A stretch of 33,810 bases of DNA from a virus: the IMG/VR virus record IMGVR_UViG_3300020404_000757, positions 1-33,810 of that record. One strand, 5' to 3'. The notes under the pieces are model-generated. The model had not been told where the DNA came from. It was given only the letters and a program-made list of their open reading frames with translations, and ran no database searches. The translations under genes and the position numbers were made by a program. Shown piece by piece: positions 7,719 to 16,021 of this stretch (position 1 is the first letter of the stretch; each line of letters begins with the position of its first letter).

Positions 7719-8559
7719 CCATCAAGAAATTAAAGGAGACTTACCGGTAAACAAATCACACGTGTTGTTTTTTAGTTGTGACCCAAAATACTGGGCTGAA
7801 CATGGTCAATATTTGGCAAAAAGTACTTTAACTTTGAATAAACAAAATCATATACACGTACACGTCCACATGATTTATGAATATGATCAAACACATAAAT
7901 TAAAAAATTTGATAGACGATGAAAATATTACATACACCTACGAGATTCATGATAAAGGTTTTTATGACCAATTCACGCTGGCAAAAGACCATCCAATGTT
8001 CGGTAGAGGTCCAGAAATTTGTAACACAACCACTGATGATGAATTAAAACGAAAAATTTATCTTTCTAGTGCAAGATTTTTTTACTTTGATAAATTTTTT
8101 ACTAAAAATCAACACGTATTACAATTAGATGCCGACGGACTTGCTAGAGTAAGAGTACCATTGCAGGAATTTAAAGAGATTACCACAGAGCCTGCGGCAA
8201 TGCGTAAACCTAAAGACCCAAAAGTGTACATTGCTAGTTGTGTAACACCTGGAATAGGTGATCTTGGAGATAAATTTAAAAAAGAATTATCGAGTAGTAT
8301 GATCGAAGCATTCAAAAAACCAATTTACTGGTTTGTTGATCAACATATACTGAAAGAACTTTTAGATGCACGGGAGTTTGTTTCAATACCATACAAATGG
8401 AACAGTTGGGGACTTAAATCAGGAGGTGAAATTTTCAGTACAGCAAAAGGCACAAAAAAATATGGATTTAGATACAAGTCATTAAAATACGCTTGGTTCA
8501 AAGATAAAGAAAAATTAAAATTTCACAAAGAAATGGCAAAAAAACATGACAAATCCTAA
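7708..8559 (+). CDS. Putative GT-A glycosyltransferase (LDADG motif)
   Basis: This 283-aa protein has a DxD-type motif, QLDADG at residues 139-144, preceded by the helix SSARFFYFDKFF, a layout typical of GT8-like or related GT-A enzymes. Later IPYKWNSWGLKSG matches a Trp-Asn motif that recurs in the neighbouring transferases. The first 18 residues precede the first beta strand (HVLFFSCDP). The start at 7708 overlaps the previous gene by 11 bases. It lies between two GT25 genes. Donor and acceptor unknown. Confidence 0.7.
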   Translation: MLFDHQEIKGDLPVNKSHVLFFSCDPKYWAEHGQYLAKSTLTLNKQNHIHVHVHMIYEYDQTHKLKNLIDDENITYTYEIHDKGFYDQFTLAKDHPMFGRGPEICNTTTDDELKRKIYLSSARFFYFDKFFTKNQHVLQLDADGLARVRVPLQEFKEITTEPAAMRKPKDPKVYIASCVTPGIGDLGDKFKKELSSSMIEAFKKPIYWFVDQHILKELLDAREFVSIPYKWNSWGLKSGGEIFSTAKGTKKYGFRYKSLKYAWFKDKEKLKFHKEMAKKHDKS

Positions 8560-9127
8560 AGGTTATATTATACATTTAAAAAATCATGGAAACTCTATAG
8601 AATGGGCCAATCATGCTTTGGACACTGGTACAAAACTTGAATGGCAATTAGAATTGTATGACGGAGTAGACGGCACAAAAGAAAATTTAGACGACTATGG
8701 AGTAAAAATTTTCCCGCACAACAAAAAATGTGTAAGATTATTATCTCGACCAGGTACACAAGGATGTTTTCTAAGTCAATACAAATTATGGAATAAATGT
8801 GTGGAAGAAAATCAAGAAATTTGTATATTTGAACATGATGTTGTTTTCAAAAAAACATTTTCGATAGACCAAAGTTTTAATGATGTTTTAAAATTTGAAG
8901 GATTTAAACCTGCTAAACCAATGCCAGTAGGACAATGGTGGGAAGGTGCTAGAGCATACTGTTTGAAGCCGGAAGGTGCAAAAAAATTGATTAATTTTGT
9001 AAAAACACAAGGTGCCATGCCAGCAGATTGGTGTCTGAACTCAGGCATCTTGGACGTTGTTTTTGATAAATCTAATAAAGTAACATTTGATCAGAAAAAA
9101 TTCAGTTTTACAAAGGATTTAAAATGA
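8546..9127 (+). CDS. Glycosyltransferase family 25-like protein (short)
   Basis: This 193-aa protein is the second GT25-type enzyme of the island. It shows YIIHLKN near the N-terminus, GCFLSQYKLW at residues 73-82, FEHDVV at 95-100 and ARAYCLKPEGAKKLINFV at about 134-151, in the same order as in the gene at 6978. Some family members carry His in the first motif (SH) where this one has Gln, a conservative change. Overlaps of 14 bases upstream and 4 bases downstream show translational coupling. Substrate unknown. Confidence 0.83.
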   Translation: MTNPKGYIIHLKNHGNSIEWANHALDTGTKLEWQLELYDGVDGTKENLDDYGVKIFPHNKKCVRLLSRPGTQGCFLSQYKLWNKCVEENQEICIFEHDVVFKKTFSIDQSFNDVLKFEGFKPAKPMPVGQWWEGARAYCLKPEGAKKLINFVKTQGAMPADWCLNSGILDVVFDKSNKVTFDQKKFSFTKDLK

Positions 9128-9903
9128 AAAAGTTAATATTTCAAGTTAGTGTGGGTAAACCAAGCAAACTTTATACAACTTGTATTGATAGTGTAGCAAA
9201 ATATTGTAAAAAATATAGTATAGATCACATTGTTCTGACTGAACCCAAACTAAGAATACGTCCTGACTTGAATAGAACAGGTAGAAGCAAACAAGCAGTA
9301 GAAAAATTAGGTTATTTGCCTATCTACGAGAAAGAAAATGCTTTTGAATATTTCGATAGATACGATCAGATAGCCATAGTGGACAGCGACATATACATAA
9401 AGTCAACTGCACCTGATATATTTTTAGACTTACCACAAGAATATGACTTCGGTGGTGTTGCTGAAAGAGAATTACCATTAACACCTAAATATCAAAACAA
9501 AATTACCAAATATTCACGTAGTGCTTTTACAAATCTGAAAGATGTTGACTGGCGTTGGAATAATTTAGGAGCAGAATTTTATAACATGGGTCTAATGGTG
9601 ATGAATAAATCATTCGCTACATATTTGAAAGGACAAACCCCTAAAGAATTTATTTCAAGACCTGAATTTAAGGATTTTGTTGATGGCGTTGGATTTTACA
9701 AATGGAGCACAGATCAGATGTTGTTGAACTGGTTTGTAAAAAAAGAAAAAATGAAATGTAAAAACATGGACTGGCGTTGGAACTCATTATACACAGCAGT
9801 AACGAAGGATAGACAACAAGAAAGTTTCTTCACACACTTCTTTTTAAGAGATCATTTACCCAACCGCGGTGAAAACATAGAAGAATTATTAGGAAAAATA
9901 TGA
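9124..9903 (+). CDS. GT-A type glycosyltransferase with duplicated DWRWN motif
   Basis: This 259-aa protein has a DxD motif in IAIVDSDIYIK (residues 83-93), an FYNMGLMVMN segment and a late THFFLRDH segment whose His could bind the metal as in GT8 enzymes. DWRWN occurs twice, in VDWRWNNL and MDWRWNSL about 75 residues apart, encoded by an identical 14-base string at 9547-9560 and 9769-9782. Its start overlaps the previous stop by 4 bases (ATGA). Probably adds a sugar to a glycan; substrate unknown. Confidence 0.75.
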   Translation: MKKLIFQVSVGKPSKLYTTCIDSVAKYCKKYSIDHIVLTEPKLRIRPDLNRTGRSKQAVEKLGYLPIYEKENAFEYFDRYDQIAIVDSDIYIKSTAPDIFLDLPQEYDFGGVAERELPLTPKYQNKITKYSRSAFTNLKDVDWRWNNLGAEFYNMGLMVMNKSFATYLKGQTPKEFISRPEFKDFVDGVGFYKWSTDQMLLNWFVKKEKMKCKNMDWRWNSLYTAVTKDRQQESFFTHFFLRDHLPNRGENIEELLGKI

Positions 9904-10562
9904 AAAATATAATATTACAACATTGGTCAGGAGAACTAGGACCTCTAGAATTGGCATCTAAAGCAAATATGGAAAAATATGCCAAACATTGTGGTGCTGA
10001 ATATCAATTAATTTTAGGAAACCAGTTTCATCCAAAGTTACATTCATGTTATCAAAAATTAATAATGTTAGACAAAAGATTTGACAAATATCAAGATACA
10101 TTAATGGTAGATTTAGATATGTTTGTGGTAAAAAATGTTAAAGAAAATGTGTTCCATGTACCAGGAGTTGGATTAAATTCAAAAGTACAAAAAGATATTT
10201 TCAAGGCTATGTGTAAAGGTAAAAAATATCGATCAGTTACAGATAAAAATGGTCCTTTTTGGGGTGGAGCATTTTGGAAATTTACCAATGAGCAAAGAAA
10301 ACAATTAAGAAAATTTATAGTGGATAAAGAACTGAAAATATTCAATAAAAATTTTAATGATGAGGGAGCAATTCACAGATTAGCAACTCTAGCCGGTTTA
10401 AAACAAATAGATGTGCCAGAAGAATGGTGTTGGGGAAATTGTTTTCCTGGATATGAAAACGCAAAAATGATACATATCAGACACAAATTTAAATACGCAG
10501 GACCAAAAGTTCCTAAATTAGAAGTTTTTGAACAACTGAAAAAAGAAGGAATTTTTGAGTAA
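9900..10562 (+). CDS. GT-A type glycosyltransferase (VDLDMF motif)
   Basis: This 220-aa protein contains MVDLDMFVV at residues 69-77 as a DxD motif, after YQKLIMLDKRF, then a GPFWGGAFWKF acceptor-side stretch, VPEEWCWGNCFPGY, and MIHIRHKFK near the C-terminus with His residues placed like the metal ligand of GT8 enzymes. It starts in the ATGA overlap with the previous gene and is the last gene before a 59-base gap with a new promoter-like box. Substrate unknown. Confidence 0.72.
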   Translation: MKNIILQHWSGELGPLELASKANMEKYAKHCGAEYQLILGNQFHPKLHSCYQKLIMLDKRFDKYQDTLMVDLDMFVVKNVKENVFHVPGVGLNSKVQKDIFKAMCKGKKYRSVTDKNGPFWGGAFWKFTNEQRKQLRKFIVDKELKIFNKNFNDEGAIHRLATLAGLKQIDVPEEWCWGNCFPGYENAKMIHIRHKFKYAGPKVPKLEVFEQLKKEGIFE

Positions 10563-10593
10563 TCAGTTGTGCCGATGATGTCAAATAGTGGCA

Positions 10594-10601
10594 CATAAAT
10601 A
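10594..10601 (+). promoter_or_regulatory. T4-late-like promoter box before the epimerase gene
   Basis: CATAAATA, one base from consensus, lies in the 59-base gap 10563-10621. Unlike the boxes at 165, 1765 and 6964, it leaves a 20-base interval before the ATG, and that interval holds a strong Shine-Dalgarno AAGGAGAT (10611-10618). A weak inverted repeat (TGTGCC at 10568-10573, GGCACA at 10590-10595) borders the box on its upstream side. Confidence 0.5.
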
Positions 10602-10621
10602 TTTTCCAACAAGGAGATATA

Positions 10622-11476
10622 ATGAAAATATTGGTAACAGGTGCAACCGGATACATCGGTGCCCACTATGTTAAAGTTGCGGCAGAACATGGTCATGAAG
10701 TAGTCGCTACTGATTTTAATTTTAATCAAAATAACATAGAAAAATATTCATCACAAATTATTGATTGGGACTTTCGTAAACCTTCGCCAATGAAGATGTC
10801 GTTTGACAAAGTAGTGCATATTGGAGCAATGGGTTCAGTGCCTTTGTCAGTAAAAAATCCTTGGTTATATTATGAAACGAATGTAGTTGGTACAAAGAAC
10901 GTAATTGACTTTGCTGAATGTGATCACTTTGTTTATTGTTCTACAGGTTCAGCATTTGACCCTGCGGCATCACCATATGCTACTACAAAGTATGGTGGCG
11001 AATTACTTACAAAACAGTTTAAAGAGAATTACAGTCTCGTTCGATTCTACAATGTGTGTGGTAATGACGGCTTTAATAAATTTGACACCAAATATTCTCA
11101 TCTAATAAGAAAAGCCGCGGCAGTGGCAAACGGAAAATTTGATACACTTGAAATCTTTGGTACTGATTATGATACTCGCGATGGAACTTGTATTAGGAAT
11201 TATACTCATGTAGTAGACATTGTTGATTCTCTACAAAAAGTTGTAGAAAATAAACCAACCGGAGTTATAGATTGTCTTGGATCGCCAGAAGGTGTATCTG
11301 TGAGAGAAGTTATTGATACAATGTGTAACGTATCAAAGAAAAATCTACATATCGTTGAAAAAGGAAGAAGACTAGGTGATATTGCTATATCAACTGTACC
11401 AGATAAATCAATTTACTTTAAGCAAACTAAATCAGTTGCTGATATGTGTATAGATGCTCTGGAGCATGAAGTATGA
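10622..11476 (+). CDS. NAD-dependent nucleotide-sugar epimerase/dehydratase (extended SDR)
   Basis: This 284-aa protein is an extended short-chain dehydrogenase of the UDP-glucose epimerase type. It has a Rossmann motif TGATGYIG at residues 6-13, an acidic residue DF at 31-32 that favours NAD, catalytic Ser107 in YCSTGS, and the YxxxK pair Tyr119/Lys123 in SPYATTK. RFYNVCGND and RNYTHVVDIV are typical nucleotide-sugar binding segments. It probably converts one NDP-sugar to another to supply the surrounding glycosyltransferases. The exact sugar cannot be told. It is a little short for the family (about 310-340 aa). Confidence 0.87.
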   Translation: MKILVTGATGYIGAHYVKVAAEHGHEVVATDFNFNQNNIEKYSSQIIDWDFRKPSPMKMSFDKVVHIGAMGSVPLSVKNPWLYYETNVVGTKNVIDFAECDHFVYCSTGSAFDPAASPYATTKYGGELLTKQFKENYSLVRFYNVCGNDGFNKFDTKYSHLIRKAAAVANGKFDTLEIFGTDYDTRDGTCIRNYTHVVDIVDSLQKVVENKPTGVIDCLGSPEGVSVREVIDTMCNVSKKNLHIVEKGRRLGDIAISTVPDKSIYFKQTKSVADMCIDALEHEV

Positions 11477-12198
11477 CCTTATGGGAAAGGATGTTAACAA
11501 GTATTCAATTTGAATTTAGAAATAAAGAAAACTTCCTACAGCATAAAACTATTTCAAAAACAATCAGTCCAAATCAAAGAAAAAATACATTAATTCATTT
11601 AAATTACGTTAAGAAAGACAAATATTTTTTGAATGAAGTCTTACCTAAAGTTCTTGATTCAACAGTTGGTGGCCCAAAACTATTCCAAGGAGTCAGTCAA
11701 GGAACTGCTCAGCATTGTCATTACTTAATGGTGATGCTAGAACATCTTGGTTTAAAGATAACAGACTTTAATCATATATCCGATATTGGAGGCGGGTATG
11801 GTAATTTCTATAGAATGGCAAAGTTGTTAGGATACAAAGGAAATTTTGATATAGCCGATTTTCCAGTGATGCATGAAATACAAGAATATTATATAAAGCA
11901 ACATAATCTTGATATGCCAAATTTTATCGGCATTAGAGATTTAAATCCAGTTAGTAAAAGCATTCTTTTTGGATTTCATAGTATTAATGAAATGCCTCTT
12001 TCTGATAGAAATATTCTTGAAAAAAAGTATTATCTTTATGACCATGTAATGATACTTTACAATAGTATATTTGACGGTATTGACAACTTTGAATATTTTA
12101 GTAGTTTAAAAGAACGCATGAGTAAAGATTTCACAGTAAACATAATTCAAGCACCACTGAAATCTAACGGTGCTTTTTTTATAGGATCAAAAAAATGA
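11473..12198 (+). CDS. Putative sugar O-methyltransferase
   Basis: This 241-aa protein has a class I SAM-binding motif DIGGGYGNF at residues 104-112, preceded by QHCHYLMVMLEHL and followed by DIADFPVMHEIQEYY. This matches a family usually called putative sugar O-methyltransferase that sits in bacterial polysaccharide clusters. It would methylate a hydroxyl of a sugar in the glycan. The start overlaps the epimerase stop by 4 bases and the end overlaps the next gene by 4. Confidence 0.75.
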   Translation: MTLWERMLTSIQFEFRNKENFLQHKTISKTISPNQRKNTLIHLNYVKKDKYFLNEVLPKVLDSTVGGPKLFQGVSQGTAQHCHYLMVMLEHLGLKITDFNHISDIGGGYGNFYRMAKLLGYKGNFDIADFPVMHEIQEYYIKQHNLDMPNFIGIRDLNPVSKSILFGFHSINEMPLSDRNILEKKYYLYDHVMILYNSIFDGIDNFEYFSSLKERMSKDFTVNIIQAPLKSNGAFFIGSKK

Positions 12199-13349
12199 AC
12201 CCAAATGATTTGTTAACGCACAAACGATTTGACGTCGTTGTCAAATATATGTATGCGAAGAATCTAACAAGTGAATTTTATAAAAGTGTCTACAAAGAAC
12301 ATCTCAGAATTTGGAATGGCTTTAAGGAAGGAAACCCAAAAAAGAATGGGTTTGAAGAATTTGACAATGCCTTTAAATCAATTATTAATAACACAGTCGA
12401 TGAACCAGTTCCAGTAAATCCTGACGGACATATTGCCAATGGTGCTCATAGATTAGCCGCCGCATTATATCATCAAAGACCTATTAATACTAGAAGTACA
12501 AATTCAGATGAAAATTATCCCATTGAAGCCGATTATAGAGTCTTTTTAAATAAAGGGTTACATAAGCATATGTTACAAAGAACTGCACTGGAGTATGCTA
12601 AACTAAAATCCAATACTCATGTTATATGTTTGTTTCCTATTGCCCATTCACGCTTTGATGAAGTAATCAATATAATTAAGAAACATTCTAATATATTTTA
12701 CAAATCATCAGAAGTAATAAATCGCACAGGACAACTTGGTTTAATAAAAGAAATATATCTTTCTGATGGTTGGGCAAGTGAAAAAGGAATAATGAAAAAA
12801 TGTAAACAGTGTTTCAGAGGAAATAACAATGTAACCTTTCTGTTAATAGATGCACAAAATCTTGAAATTGTAAAAGAAATGAAAAAAGAGATAAGAGCAT
12901 TATTCAAAGTTGGTAATCATTCTGTTCACATTAATGACTATCATGAAGACACAATTCGCATAGCAAAAACAGTATTCAATGACAATAGCCTACATTTTCT
13001 TAATAATAGGAAAAACGTTTTGTTTCCCAATTACAAAAAACTAATGACTAACATTAAACCAAATGACAATGAAATAATCACAGGTTCAACAGTCCTATCA
13101 TTATATGGATTACGAGACTGTAAAGATATAGACAAAATTTATTACAATAATCCACCTGCTGACTCTCATAATCAATATGTGGGAACACTGTATAAATTGA
13201 CTCTAGATGATATTTTTAATAATCCAAAGCATCATCTATATTACAATGGATTTAAATATGTTTCTCTTGAAGTTATAAAAAATATGAAGCAAATACGGAA
13301 TGAACCAAAAGATATTATAGACGTAAGATTAGCAGAGCAAATAAAATGA
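12195..13349 (+). CDS. Multidomain protein: ParB-like N-terminus and nucleotidyltransferase-like C-terminus
   Basis: This 384-aa protein is not a glycosyltransferase I know. Residues 75-92 read NPDGHIANGAHRLAAALY, which resembles the ParB/sulfiredoxin-fold signature NG.HRL.A found in small ParB-like domains. A middle region of about 140-270 has CLFPIAHSRFDEVINII and a HEDTIRIAKTVF segment. Near the C-terminus IITGSTVLSLYGLRDCKDIDKI (from residue 294) resembles the GS and DxD pattern of nucleotidyltransferase-fold or kinase-like enzymes. The gene overlaps both neighbours by 4 bases. A role in activating or transferring a group to the glycan is a guess. Confidence 0.55.
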   Translation: MNPNDLLTHKRFDVVVKYMYAKNLTSEFYKSVYKEHLRIWNGFKEGNPKKNGFEEFDNAFKSIINNTVDEPVPVNPDGHIANGAHRLAAALYHQRPINTRSTNSDENYPIEADYRVFLNKGLHKHMLQRTALEYAKLKSNTHVICLFPIAHSRFDEVINIIKKHSNIFYKSSEVINRTGQLGLIKEIYLSDGWASEKGIMKKCKQCFRGNNNVTFLLIDAQNLEIVKEMKKEIRALFKVGNHSVHINDYHEDTIRIAKTVFNDNSLHFLNNRKNVLFPNYKKLMTNIKPNDNEIITGSTVLSLYGLRDCKDIDKIYYNNPPADSHNQYVGTLYKLTLDDIFNNPKHHLYYNGFKYVSLEVIKNMKQIRNEPKDIIDVRLAEQIK

Positions 13350-14164
13350 AAAATTTAATTTATCAAGTGTGGGCTGGTGAGATGAGACCTGGTTGTAGAT
13401 ACAGTGAAAAACTTTTTAGACAATATGCACAAAGCATTGGAGCAGATTACAGATTAGATATAGATCCTAATATTGCCAGCAAGTATGTTAAAGGTAAAAA
13501 CGGTATGTACTTTGAATGGTTGAACCCTATGTTAGATGATTCATTTTTAGAATACGACAAAGTCTGTGTAATTGATTTAGATGTTTTTCCAGTCGAGAAT
13601 TTGACAGCAAATATTTTTGACGAGCCAATTAAAGACTTTGGCATCTGTACTGAACCCTTCCAAGGCAAGTATCGCGAATCTACAACTATAGGTAAAAACA
13701 TAAACAAGAAAAGTGATGAACGTTGGGCTCAAGCAATTAAATCAAAATACGGTGCGACTATGCCTCGAGATTCCGACGGTCATCTCAAAGTATATAATGC
13801 TGGTATGGTGATGTTCACAAAGAAAGGTATGCAACTCGCTAGAGAAAAATTTGTACCCTTTAAAGAATATATGCATTATATTAAATCTTGTGGCTTAGGT
13901 AGATTCTATAGAGTGGATCAAAATTATTTTCATGCCATGATGGTGACGCATAGTGAATACACTGAAATGCATAATGGATGGAATAATTATATCCACGGTG
14001 TTTGTGGTCCTTTAGCATTACAAGATACAATTAATGATAGTAGGGACACATCTACTAAATTTGTTCATGTTCAATTGCGTGGTGCAGATTATTTTAGTGA
14101 CGAACAACTATATCATATTACAAATTCAGCAAGATCAAAATGGAACGTGGAAGGTATATCATGA
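13346..14164 (+). CDS. GT-A type glycosyltransferase (VIDLDVF motif)
   Basis: This 272-aa protein opens with MKNLIYQVWAGEMRPG, close to the opening of the gene product at 9900. It has CVIDLDVFPVENL at residues 74-86 (DxD), KVYNAGMVMFTKKG as acceptor-side segment, MHNGWNNYIHG, and KFVHVQLRGADYF near the C-terminus with the putative metal-binding His. The order of these segments is the same as in the genes at 9124 and 9900. Starts in an ATGA overlap. Substrate unknown. Confidence 0.75.
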   Translation: MKNLIYQVWAGEMRPGCRYSEKLFRQYAQSIGADYRLDIDPNIASKYVKGKNGMYFEWLNPMLDDSFLEYDKVCVIDLDVFPVENLTANIFDEPIKDFGICTEPFQGKYRESTTIGKNINKKSDERWAQAIKSKYGATMPRDSDGHLKVYNAGMVMFTKKGMQLAREKFVPFKEYMHYIKSCGLGRFYRVDQNYFHAMMVTHSEYTEMHNGWNNYIHGVCGPLALQDTINDSRDTSTKFVHVQLRGADYFSDEQLYHITNSARSKWNVEGIS

Positions 14165-14721
14165 TAGTAGCAAATCTTAAAGAAGCAACAAACATCACTG
14201 AGTATCAAACTTCGTTAAAACAACAATTACAAAAAGCACATGGCGAACAATACACAGATTATCTAGACGAAATTTCTAGATTAACAAAAAATTGTAAATC
14301 TTATAGAGAAATAGGTACGTTTCAGGGTGCTTCTACATCTACAGCATTGATGAACAATATCCCATATGTTGAAACTATTGACCTTGACTTTGTTCATATT
14401 AATCCACATAAACATATTTTTGAAACACACGCACAACAAAATCAAATCGAATTTAAAATGATTCAGACTGATTCACTGAAATACAACATAGATAAAAAAA
14501 CTGAAGTGCTTTTAGTAGACGGATATCATAACGCAAAACACGTGGCAAAAGAATTAAACAAGTATGCTCCGTGGACAGCACACACTATTGTTCTACATGA
14601 TACGACACTATTTCCAAGATTATGGAAAACTGTAAATAATTTTTTATCGTCTAATCAAGACTGGAAACTTGTTTATAGGCACACAGTGAATGCAGGCTAC
14701 ACGGTATTAGGAAAGAAATAA
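14161..14721 (+). CDS. Class I SAM-dependent methyltransferase
   Basis: I place the start at 14161, where ATGA overlaps the previous stop and GGAAGG lies about 8 bases upstream, giving 186 aa; an in-frame ATG at 14140 is less likely. The motif REIGTFQGASTST (residues 49-61) is a class I SAM-binding loop, with TIDLDFVHINP as the acidic strand and VLLVDGYHNAKHVAKEL as motif following it. The layout resembles the Methyltransf_24 or cephalosporin-hydroxylase-like group seen in glycan clusters. The next gene is of the same type, so the two form a tandem pair. Confidence 0.72.
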   Translation: MIVANLKEATNITEYQTSLKQQLQKAHGEQYTDYLDEISRLTKNCKSYREIGTFQGASTSTALMNNIPYVETIDLDFVHINPHKHIFETHAQQNQIEFKMIQTDSLKYNIDKKTEVLLVDGYHNAKHVAKELNKYAPWTAHTIVLHDTTLFPRLWKTVNNFLSSNQDWKLVYRHTVNAGYTVLGKK

Positions 14722-14722
14722 A

Positions 14723-15325
14723 ATGAGTTTAAAAGAAATTTTTATAAAAAACAAATGCGATAAAGCAACAAAGCATAGATATTATGAATTGTATCAACAA
14801 GATTTTGACAAATTTAAAAATGATCAAATTAACATATTAGAAATTGGCACTTTCAAAGGTGAAAGCACTCAATCCTGGCTTGATTATTTTTCCCAAGCAA
14901 AAATTTACACAGCAGACACATTTGAAAGAGTGGCTCCAGAGAAAGTTCCTGCTTTAAAAAATAATCGTGTAAAATGGTTCAAGGTTGATAGTACTTCAAC
15001 AAACTGTAAAGCAAATTTTAAAAATCTAAATATTCAATTCGATTTGATCATTGATGATGGACTACACACACCTGAAGGTCAGAGATTGACCTTTGAAAAT
15101 TTGATTGACTTTTTAAAACCTACAGGTTCATATTATATTGAAGATGTATGGATGCTGGACAAAGGAAACAATATGTCACACTGGTGGGTTAAAAAACATC
15201 CAAAAGACTTTACCATAGAAAAATATAACCAATTAATACAATCAATTAATAAGTTCAAAGTTACAGAATATGATTATAGCAGTAAAAAAATTCCTGACAG
15301 TTTTATTTTAAAAATTAACAAATGA
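14723..15325 (+). CDS. Class I SAM-dependent methyltransferase, second of a tandem pair
   Basis: This 200-aa protein shows ILEIGTFKGESTQSW at residues 38-52 as SAM-binding loop, TADTFER as the acidic strand, FDLIIDDGLHTPEGQ with metal-binding-like acidic and His residues, and SYYIEDVWML. It resembles its neighbour in the EIGTF.G.ST core and in the D..H segment. This DDG.H pattern is typical of the cephalosporin-hydroxylase-like sugar methyltransferases. It probably methylates a sugar of the phage-made glycan. It ends in a 4-base overlap with the next gene. Confidence 0.75.
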   Translation: MSLKEIFIKNKCDKATKHRYYELYQQDFDKFKNDQINILEIGTFKGESTQSWLDYFSQAKIYTADTFERVAPEKVPALKNNRVKWFKVDSTSTNCKANFKNLNIQFDLIIDDGLHTPEGQRLTFENLIDFLKPTGSYYIEDVWMLDKGNNMSHWWVKKHPKDFTIEKYNQLIQSINKFKVTEYDYSSKKIPDSFILKINK

Positions 15326-15990
15326 AAGCATTTATAATAACATTAATGAATGACGCATGGAGTTTATCCTATGCTGAACGCTGTTTACAGAGTATACAAG
15401 ACACAGAAAGTGATATAGAAGCCACACTATTCGACGCCACTACTCCACAAACAATTTTTCCTGTTGCGTGGACTTGGCCCACAGGCAAAAAAATTACTTG
15501 TCCTAAAACAAATTTATTTCTAAAACCATACAAAACTTATGACAATAACAAACGCATAGCCGCGGCACAAAGTCATTTTAGATTATGGCAAATGTGTGCG
15601 TCTATGAACGAACCTATTATGATATTAGAACATGACGCTTTATTCACACGTAAATTTACAGCACAAGAAACGTCTGCTAAAGTTGTAGGAGCATACAGTA
15701 TAAATGACCCAAAAGGTGCAACGTTTAAATCAAAAGATTATTCAAACAAATTAAAAGAAGGATTTAATGAGGTGCCTTGGGTTGCACCTGAAAATATTCC
15801 GCAAGGACTGCCAGGTCATTCTGCTTATGTAATAACTCCTTGGGCGGCAAGAGACATAATACAAAAGCAAGACAGTATAGGTTGGTGGCCCAACGACGCC
15901 ATAATGTGTAAGCAGTTGTGTAATTGGTTGTATGTTTACAAACCATTCTTTACCAAAACACAAGGCATCAAATCTACTACTTCCTTATAA
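15322..15990 (+). CDS. Glycosyltransferase family 25-like protein (third copy)
   Basis: This 222-aa protein has AFIITLMND at the N-terminus, RIAAAQSHFRLWQMC at residues 78-92, MILEHDALFTRK at 100-111 and GLPGHSAYVITPWAARDII, which is the GT25 order seen also at 6978 and 8546. The DQ.W loop found in those is here a longer insert. The ATGA overlap with the methyltransferase upstream suggests coupled translation. Substrate unknown. Confidence 0.82.
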   Translation: MKAFIITLMNDAWSLSYAERCLQSIQDTESDIEATLFDATTPQTIFPVAWTWPTGKKITCPKTNLFLKPYKTYDNNKRIAAAQSHFRLWQMCASMNEPIMILEHDALFTRKFTAQETSAKVVGAYSINDPKGATFKSKDYSNKLKEGFNEVPWVAPENIPQGLPGHSAYVITPWAARDIIQKQDSIGWWPNDAIMCKQLCNWLYVYKPFFTKTQGIKSTTSL

Positions 15991-15997
15991 ATTTACC

Positions 15998-16005
15998 AAT
16001 AAATA
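15998..16005 (+). promoter_or_regulatory. T4-late-like promoter box inside the island
   Basis: AATAAATA, identical to the box at 6964, lies in the short gap after the GT25 gene, in a CCAATAAATATTT context shared in part with the 6964 site (CCAATAAATATTC). It is 16 bases from the ATG at 16022, so a short leader of about 10 bases is expected. Confidence 0.5.
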
Positions 16006-16021
16006 TTTCAAACAATACACC

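Noticed and set aside
7708-8559. Starting the gene at a later methionine to avoid the overlap
   Set aside because: The next Met lies at residue 55, beyond the first beta strand, and short overlaps are the rule in this island.
10373-10729. Minus-strand open frame of 118 codons
   Set aside because: Overlaps the end of one glycosyltransferase gene, a promoter gap and the epimerase start; no motif and no initiation signal.
10905-11105. Plus-strand open frame of 66 codons
   Set aside because: Inside the epimerase gene in another frame; the epimerase reading frame is well supported by motifs.
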